19,682 bases of DNA from Ilumatobacteraceae bacterium (GTDB taxonomy: Bacteria > Actinomycetota > Acidimicrobiia > Acidimicrobiales > Ilumatobacteraceae). Position numbers and translations under genes: made by a program. This document shows, piece by piece, positions 15,228 through 19,682 of the stretch (position 1 is the stretch's first letter; every line of letters begins with the position of its first letter). The notes beneath the pieces were generated by a model. The model was not told the DNA's origin, did not search any database, and saw only the letters and a list, made by a program, of their open reading frames with translations. The stretch lies in assembly GCA_023263465.1 (NCBI GenBank), contig JALQWV010000023.1, positions 1 through 19,682 of the forward strand. Reading direction: 5' to 3'.

Positions 15228-15809
15228 TTATACCTCCTGCAATAAACCGATAAACATTGAATGTATACGTGCGTCGTTCGTGAGTTCGGGGTGAAAGGAA
15301 GCCACCATCACCGAACCCTGCCGAGCCAAGACAGCGCTTTCTTTGTGGCGCGCTAACACCTCTACTTCACTACCAATGCGCGAAATTTGCGGCGCACGAA
15401 TGAACACCGCATGAAAATCCTCTGCCAACCCATCAACAGCAATATCCGTTTCGAAGCTGTCTATTTGTCGGCCATAAGCATTGCGCCTGACATCGATGTC
15501 AATTGCACTAAAACTTCTCTGATCCGATCGCCCATCGAGCACACCCTTTGCCAGCAAAATCATTCCAGCACACGTGCCAAATACTGGCATCCCCTGCTGT
15601 AAGCGCGAATCGATTGCATCAAACAGTCCGCAGGTCTGCAGTAAATGCGACATTGTGGTTGATTCGCCACCAGGCATCACCAGCGCGTCGACCAATTCCA
15701 AGTCAGAGGGTGTACGAACTTGAGTCGATTCAGCGCCAAGACCTCGCAACACATGTTGGTGAGCCTCGAAAGCGCCCTGCAGTGCAAGAACGCCAACTCT
15801 GCGTGACAA
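15228..15809 (-). CDS. pdxT: Pyridoxal 5'-phosphate synthase glutaminase subunit PdxT
   Basis: Class I glutaminase that feeds ammonia to PdxS for vitamin B6 synthesis. The 193 residues contain VGVLALQGAFEAH (5-17), PGGEST (46-51), the nucleophile Cys80 in GTCAGMILLA, and His173/Glu175 in FHPELTNDARIH, so the triad is complete. The only sensible start is TTG at 15809, 11 nt after the pdxS stop. No Shine-Dalgarno is visible, so translation may depend on ribosomes finishing pdxS. The end overlaps the yebC ribosome binding site. Confidence 0.95.
   Translation of the reverse strand: MSRRVGVLALQGAFEAHQHVLRGLGAESTQVRTPSDLELVDALVMPGGESTTMSHLLQTCGLFDAIDSRLQQGMPVFGTCAGMILLAKGVLDGRSDQRSFSAIDIDVRRNAYGRQIDSFETDIAVDGLAEDFHAVFIRAPQISRIGSEVEVLARHKESAVLARQGSVMVASFHPELTNDARIHSMFIGLLQEV
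15233..15238 (-). promoter_or_regulatory. Strong ribosome binding site of yebC
   Basis: The minus strand reads AGGAGG, 7 nt before the GTG start of yebC. The pdxT stop codon lies in the spacer. Confidence 0.7.
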
Positions 15810-15820
15810 GTGGAGCTGCT

Positions 15821-16717
15821 TTACCAGCCGCGTTCGGCGTAGCGCTCGTTGATCTTGTCCATGCCAATACCAGTCATTGGCGCGCCAAGATTGCGACTAA
15901 CTCTCGCCAACACATGTGCGTCACGGAAGTGTGCTGTTGCTTCGACAATTGCTTTCGCGCGCGGCGACGGGTCATCGCTCTTAAAAATTCCCGATCCAAC
16001 AAACACAGCCTCTGCGCCAAGCTGCATCGCAAGTGCTGCGTCTGCAGGAGTTGCAATTCCGCCAGCACAGAAAATTGGCACTTGCAATTTGCCGGTCTCC
16101 GCAATTTCTTGCACAAGTGGTAAAGGCGCACCAAGTTTCTTTGCCCAATCAAACAACTCCGCTGAGTCAGCCTGCGTAATGCGGCGAATGTCACCAATGA
16201 TGCTGCGTAAATGTCGAACAGCTTCAACCACGTTTCCCGTGCCTGCCTCACCCTTTGAACGAATGAGTGCTGCGCCTTCACTAATGCGCCGAAGAGCTTC
16301 ACCAAGATTTGTCGCGCCGCACACGAAAGGTGACGTGAATGCGAATTTGTCGATGTGGTGGGTTTCATCGGCAGGTGTCAGCACTTCAGATTCATCGATG
16401 AAGTCCACTCCCAAAGCCTGAAGAATTTGGGCCTCTACAAAGTGACCGATTCGCGCTTTGGCCATGACTGGAATAGTGACGACGGCCTTAATTCCCTCAA
16501 TCATTTCCGGATCGCTCATACGAGCAACACCGCCATCACGACGAATGTCGGCAGGTACTCGCTCGAGGGCCATCACCGCAGTAGCACCAGCATCTTCGGC
16601 GATTTTTGCCTGCTCTGGGTTAACCACGTCCATGATGACGCCACCCTTGAGCATTTCTGCCAAGCCACGATTTACCCTCATTGGCCCAGAAGCCGAGATT
16701 GCCTTACTAGTCGTCAT
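15821..16717 (-). CDS. pdxS: Pyridoxal 5'-phosphate synthase lyase subunit PdxS
   Basis: TIM-barrel synthase that makes pyridoxal 5'-phosphate from ribose 5-phosphate, glyceraldehyde 3-phosphate and ammonia from PdxT. From the chosen ATG it has 298 residues, the family length. The catalytic residues are Asp30 in GGVIMDV, Lys87 in PVMAKARIGH and Lys155 in IRSKGEAGTGN. They are offset by exactly six from the Bacillus enzyme numbering (24, 81, 149). An upstream in-frame ATG at 16753 would add 12 residues. I prefer 16717 for family length and because TACGCT lies 7 nt before it. Neither start has a good Shine-Dalgarno. Confidence 0.96.
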   Translation of the reverse strand: MTTSKAISASGPMRVNRGLAEMLKGGVIMDVVNPEQAKIAEDAGATAVMALERVPADIRRDGGVARMSDPEMIEGIKAVVTIPVMAKARIGHFVEAQILQALGVDFIDESEVLTPADETHHIDKFAFTSPFVCGATNLGEALRRISEGAALIRSKGEAGTGNVVEAVRHLRSIIGDIRRITQADSAELFDWAKKLGAPLPLVQEIAETGKLQVPIFCAGGIATPADAALAMQLGAEAVFVGSGIFKSDDPSPRAKAIVEATAHFRDAHVLARVSRNLGAPMTGIGMDKINERYAERGW

Positions 16718-16724
16718 GTCTCTA

Positions 16725-16730
16725 AGCGTA
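16725..16730 (-). promoter_or_regulatory. Candidate -10 box (TACGCT) before pdxS
   Basis: The minus strand reads TACGCT, then 7 nt, then the chosen pdxS ATG, in the 66-nt gap after the DUF3048 gene. It fits TANNNT at leaderless spacing. If used it would exclude the upstream ATG at 16753 from that transcript. No clear -35 is visible. Confidence 0.4.
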
Positions 16731-16783
16731 CCGACCAAGCCTGCTTGACCCATAAGCCAACTCGGGGAAATCCCAAATGTGAA

Positions 16784-17833
16784 TTATGGGAATTTCACCT
16801 CGTCTTGCGTCATGCCTGGTGAAACCACTGCGGTTTTTCCCGCGCGCGACACTTCAACAAATGTCTGACCTGGTGTCAACTTAATGATGCCGCCAGCAGA
16901 GTCTTTTAATTCGAATGGCTTTAAGCGGTCGGACCGTGACCACGTGCCTTCGTATACAGCTCCATTTGTAAACACATAGGCCTTTCCAGTGCCAAGTGTT
17001 TTCGAAGTCGGGCTATAGGTATTGGTGTACTCAACTTCCAGAACGACGACGTTTGGAACCGACAAAGCAATATCTGCGGTATCTACGACGATGGTTCCAT
17101 CTTGAGTGCGCACCCATTCCTTTGTGGTTGCATCCCAATCCCATTGCACCTTGACTCCGTCCATCGACACCTTTAAGCCAATTGCTTCTTTCGATGTTGA
17201 CGCATTCGCATCACTCACTGTTCGGTAGGTGAATTGGGTTTGCGGAGCAGATGAACCAGCTGGCGCAAGTGTCCACAGCTTTGTTGTTTCAGCAAAGAGG
17301 TTATGTGGGGCTCTGTACTCATCGCTGCGCTTGAACCCACCGTCGGTATTTGCTTTGGAATAGCTCAGATCAACTAAATCTGACTTACCAATTGCCGCAG
17401 ACACTTTGCTGTTCCCACCACTCCATACGAACAGCGGCTTATTCAATGAACCCAGCAAATTGATGTCTTGGAAACGACCACTTCGAATTGGACCTACGGG
17501 ATCGGAACCCTCGCTATGAAAGACCGCTGCATAACGAGTCAGCTTTTCCACGTTCTCTTCAAAAATGATGTCAGCCTGATTTATTCCTGCTTGCGGACGC
17601 GCACTTGGGTGATTGTCGATCTTGACGACCATCGCAGGACGACTGGTCGCTGCAGCATCTTCAATTGGAGTTCCGAGCAGTGGATACACAGGTGTGTCAA
17701 TTGCAACCTCGGTTGTTGAAACCGAGTCAGTTGAGGAAGTGGAAGATCCACTTGATCCTCCGCAGGCAGAAAGCACAACTACCGCTGCAAGAGCAAGTGA
17801 ACGTGAACCGAAAACAGTTACTCGACGATTCAT
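16784..17833 (-). CDS. DUF3048 (YerB-like) lipoprotein
   Basis: Predicted surface-anchored lipoprotein of unknown function. A lipoprotein signal peptide has basic residues (RR at 3-4), a hydrophobic core and the lipobox LSAC with Cys24. A Gly/Ser/Thr linker follows (about 25-45). The N-terminal DUF3048 domain (about 50-190) shows RPAMVVKIDNHPSARPQ (65-81), GINQADIIFEENVE, YAAVFHSEGSDPVGPIRSGR (101-120) and FVWSGGN. The C-terminal DUF3048 domain (about 235-345) includes GKAYVFTNGAVYEGTW. The total is 349 residues. The ATG lies 3 nt after the htpX stop with AGGGAG 9 nt upstream, so it is probably co-transcribed with lemA-htpX. That context suggests an envelope role. Confidence 0.9.
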   Translation of the reverse strand: MNRRVTVFGSRSLALAAVVVLSACGGSSGSSTSSTDSVSTTEVAIDTPVYPLLGTPIEDAAATSRPAMVVKIDNHPSARPQAGINQADIIFEENVEKLTRYAAVFHSEGSDPVGPIRSGRFQDINLLGSLNKPLFVWSGGNSKVSAAIGKSDLVDLSYSKANTDGGFKRSDEYRAPHNLFAETTKLWTLAPAGSSAPQTQFTYRTVSDANASTSKEAIGLKVSMDGVKVQWDWDATTKEWVRTQDGTIVVDTADIALSVPNVVVLEVEYTNTYSPTSKTLGTGKAYVFTNGAVYEGTWSRSDRLKPFELKDSAGGIIKLTPGQTFVEVSRAGKTAVVSPGMTQDEVKFP

Positions 17834-17836
17834 GAT

Positions 17837-18742
17837 TTACATCTCCCTGAGCAAAGCAATTCGCTCGGATAGAGGCGGGTGGGTATTGAAAAGTTTATGC
17901 CACATACCTAGCCTGCCCGCGTCTTTCACGCCTGACAACGGCTGCTCAATCCACATGTGAGCCGTAGCCATGCTTGCTGAATGCGTCTCAGTGTGATCAG
18001 CCTGAAGTTTTTCTAATGCAGAAATAAGCCCCGGCGGATACCTGGTCATGCGAACTGCCGAGACATCGGCAAGGGTTTCACGTCGTCGACTCACCGCAGC
18101 TTGCATTGCGCGAGCAATAAGCGGAGACACCAGCAACAAAACAAATCCGATAATGGCAATGGGATTCCCTCGATTGTCCCGATCACCACTGCGGCTCACT
18201 CGCCCACCATTCCACCACATCATGCGCAATGTCATGTCGGTAATCAAGGCAATCGAACCGACAAGAGTGACAGCCAAGGTTGAAACCAGAATGTCGTAAT
18301 TCTTAATGTGCGACAACTCGTGAGCGACTACGCCCTCAAGCTCTACACGATTCATTTGATTGAGCAATCCAGTGGTCATTGCGATTGCAGCGTTCTTCGG
18401 ATTGCGCCCCGTGGCAAATGCATTGGGAGCGTCATCGTGAATGATGTACACCTGTGGTTTGGGAAGGCCGCCAGCAATACACAAACCTTCGACGAGGTTA
18501 TGCAAGCGTCGATATTCGTTGACATCGGCAGGGACTGCCCGACTCACGGCTAACGCAATTTTGTCTGACTTCCAGTACGACGTCACGGCCGTGATCGCAG
18601 AAATCACGAGAGCGATAACTGTTCCTGTTACGCCATTGCCAATTAATGAGCCGACAGCCAGACCCACCACAAGCAGAAAAACTACGAAGCCGAACATCAA
18701 GAAAACGGTTCGACGTTTATTCGAAGCAATGAGATCGTTCAC
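17837..18742 (-). CDS. htpX: HtpX-like M48 family zinc membrane metalloprotease
   Basis: Integral membrane protease that in relatives degrades misfolded membrane proteins. The 301 residues have two N-terminal helices (about 13-35 and 38-57) and the zinc motif HELSH at 141-145. The third-ligand motif ETLAD is at 222-226 (Glu222). Further hydrophobic segments lie at about 150-168 and 195-212. The C-terminal FNTHPPLSERI (285-295) is typical. NAFATGRNPKNAAIAMTTGLL (107-127) is also a family signature. The start is GTG, 2 nt after the lemA stop, without a clear Shine-Dalgarno, suggesting coupled translation. Pairing with lemA is recurrent in bacteria. Confidence 0.94.
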   Translation of the reverse strand: MNDLIASNKRRTVFLMFGFVVFLLVVGLAVGSLIGNGVTGTVIALVISAITAVTSYWKSDKIALAVSRAVPADVNEYRRLHNLVEGLCIAGGLPKPQVYIIHDDAPNAFATGRNPKNAAIAMTTGLLNQMNRVELEGVVAHELSHIKNYDILVSTLAVTLVGSIALITDMTLRMMWWNGGRVSRSGDRDNRGNPIAIIGFVLLLVSPLIARAMQAAVSRRRETLADVSAVRMTRYPPGLISALEKLQADHTETHSASMATAHMWIEQPLSGVKDAGRLGMWHKLFNTHPPLSERIALLREM

Positions 18743-18744
18743 TA

Positions 18745-19299
18745 CTAGAACTTCACTTCCGGAACTACTCGCGCAGCATCCTCTGCTTCAAAGAATTCAC
18801 GCTCAGAGAATCCGAACATGCCGGCGAACACCACGTTCGGGAATTTCTGGATGGCAGTGTTGTATGAAGATACGGCGTCACCGTAGAACTGCCGCGCGTA
18901 AGCAATGCGGCTTTCGGTGTTGGCAAGTTCTTCTTGCAACGAAACAAACCCTTGGTTTGCCTTTAAGTCTGGATAACCCTCTGACAAAGCAAATAACTGA
19001 CGCAAGGCTCCCGTCATTGCATTGTCTGCGGAGGCCTGTGCATGTGGATCTGACGACGCCGCCATACCCGTATTACGCGCTGCGATGACGGCTTCAAGTG
19101 CAGTCTTTTCGTGAGCCGCATACCCCTTAACCGTTTCCACGAGATTTGGGATGAGATCAAGACGTCGCTTGAGTTGCACATCAATTTGGCTCCATGCGTT
19201 GTCAACTTCGTTGCGCCGACGCACTAAGGAGTTGTACGTAACTCCAACGAAAAGCGCAATAAGAACGAGGACGAGAACTATTAATAGTGTTGTACTCAT
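18745..19299 (-). CDS. lemA: LemA family membrane protein
   Basis: Single-pass membrane protein with a helical extracytoplasmic domain; its biochemical role is not settled. One N-terminal helix (about 4-22) precedes the family signature NSLVRRRNEVDNAWSQIDVQ (23-42) and LKRRLDLIPNLVETVKGYA (43-61). FPNVVFAGMFGF and EFFEAEDAARVVPEVKF close the 184-residue protein. It precedes htpX by 2 nt, an arrangement seen in many genomes. The ATG has no Shine-Dalgarno, but TAGACT lies exactly 6 nt upstream. Confidence 0.94.
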   Translation of the reverse strand: MSTTLLIVLVLVLIALFVGVTYNSLVRRRNEVDNAWSQIDVQLKRRLDLIPNLVETVKGYAAHEKTALEAVIAARNTGMAASSDPHAQASADNAMTGALRQLFALSEGYPDLKANQGFVSLQEELANTESRIAYARQFYGDAVSSYNTAIQKFPNVVFAGMFGFSEREFFEAEDAARVVPEVKF

Positions 19300-19305
19300 A
19301 ATTGC

Positions 19306-19311
19306 AGTCTA
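19306..19311 (-). promoter_or_regulatory. Candidate -10 box (TAGACT) before lemA
   Basis: The minus strand reads TAGACT, then 6 nt, then the lemA ATG, placing a start site about at the A of ATG. It lies in the 44-nt gap after the glycosyltransferase gene, so it is free of coding constraint. It is the best leaderless-promoter candidate in the window and may drive lemA-htpX-DUF3048. No clear -35 is visible. Confidence 0.5.
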
Positions 19312-19337
19312 CGGCACCGGTCCGAGGCACAGAGATC

Positions 19338-19354
19338 ACACGCTCATTGCGTGT
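19338..19354 (-). other. Small perfect hairpin over the glycosyltransferase stop
   Basis: ACACGC and GCGTGT form a 6-bp perfect stem with a 5-nt loop around the stop codon. No U-run follows, so it is not a classical intrinsic terminator. It could weakly attenuate read-through into lemA or be chance. Confidence 0.25.
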
Positions 19355-19682
19355 TTAGGCGATTGTTGAGAAACTTCGGACGACGCAGCACTCTGTCTTC
19401 GAACATCGCAACAAACCGATTCGGAGCGATTTCTAGCAACCTCTCTGCTTCATCATTCAATAACTTGTTGTAAATCTCTATGTATAACTGAGCTAAACGC
19501 TGCATCGAGAAATCCTGCGCGCGAGCATGTCCACCTGCAACAAGTTGTTCGCGCTTGGATACATTTGTGATCGCCTCATGCAATGCTTCAGATAGTGCCA
19601 CCGGATTACCGGGCTCGACAAGCAGCGCATATTTCTGATGAGTGGCAACATTGTTGTACCCACCGATATTGCTCGCAACGAG
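19344..19682 (-). CDS. C-terminal part of a GT4-type glycosyltransferase (partial)
   Basis: The last 112 residues are present and the frame is open to the window edge. LVASNIGGYNNVATH followed by KYALLVEPGNPVALSEAL matches the nucleotide-sugar-binding end of GT-B family 4 glycosyltransferases, where a pro-V-V-A-S strand, a gly-rich turn and LVxPGD/NP recur. The Glu-rich motif expected just upstream is outside the window. A helical tail follows, ending in RRPKFLNNRLNTQ. In mycobacteria a phosphatidylinositol mannosyltransferase (PimA) lies at a similar distance upstream of pdxS, so this could be a PimA-like enzyme. The fragment does not settle the substrate. Confidence 0.8.
   Translation of the reverse strand, partial: LVASNIGGYNNVATHQKYALLVEPGNPVALSEALHEAITNVSKREQLVAGGHARAQDFSMQRLAQLYIEIYNKLLNDEAERLLEIAPNRFVAMFEDRVLRRPKFLNNRLNTQ

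Noticed and set aside
15849..16421. 190-codon plus-strand open frame opposite pdxS
   Set aside because: It is a shadow of the conserved pdxS reading frame: low-complexity Ser/Ala/Pro-rich translation and no known motif.
16718..16753. 12-residue N-terminal extension of PdxS
   Set aside because: It gives a longer protein than usual and has no ribosome binding site; it cannot be fully excluded.
16783..16788. CATAAT as an alternative -10 for pdxS, with ATGACG as -35
   Set aside because: The spacer would be 19 nt, the box overlaps the DUF3048 stop, and the match is no better than chance in AT-rich gap sequence.
16755..16795. Possible terminator between the DUF3048 gene and pdxS (TCCCA...TGGGA)
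   Set aside because: Only five paired bases with a long loop and no U-run.

Overview
The window is a gene-dense piece of a bacterial chromosome. All 21 recognisable genes, two of them cut by the window edges, lie on the minus strand, so transcription runs from high to low coordinates. No gap between genes is much longer than 60 bases. I see no RNA gene, mobile element, CRISPR array or long repeat. Gene content and order point to an actinobacterium. The order is a glycosyltransferase, lemA-htpX, a DUF3048 lipoprotein, pdxS-pdxT-yebC, ruvC-ruvA-ruvB, yajC-secD-secF, rel, hisS-aspS-rarA, and then a small membrane protein start. The roughly 50% GC by eye and minimal spacers suggest a streamlined aquatic lineage, perhaps Acidimicrobiia. 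That placement is inference.

Layout in the direction of transcription. 19682-16784: envelope block with the end of a GT4-type glycosyltransferase, LemA, an HtpX-like M48 membrane protease and a DUF3048 lipoprotein. 16717-15228: PdxS and PdxT, the two subunits of pyridoxal 5'-phosphate synthase. 15225-14021: a YebC/TACO1 protein and a BCP-type peroxiredoxin. 13997-11856: RuvC, RuvA and RuvB, the Holliday-junction resolvasome. 11822-9677: QueA and Tgt, queuosine modification of tRNA. 9646-6657: YajC, SecD and SecF, accessory part of the Sec translocon. 6644-4413: bifunctional Rel, (p)ppGpp synthesis and hydrolysis. 4416-1348: HisRS and AspRS. 1348-68: RarA/MgsA AAA+ ATPase. 34-1: start of a short membrane protein.

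The cluster combines translation quality and supply (hisS, aspS, queA, tgt, yebC), replication-fork repair (ruvCAB, rarA), secretion (yajC-secDF) and stringent control (rel). Many genes touch or overlap: yebC/bcp and secD/secF by ATGA, rel/hisS by GTGA, ruvC/ruvA by TGATG, aspS/rarA by TAGTG, ruvA/ruvB by 8 nt and queA/tgt by 14 nt.

The families are all familiar and I found no obviously new protein system. The most interesting signal is regulatory. The gene starts split into those with a clear Shine-Dalgarno sequence, and those without one that carry a TANNNT box 6-9 nt upstream, the spacing expected of an actinobacterial -10 element driving leaderless mRNA. If real, this apparent long operon contains many internal leaderless promoters.
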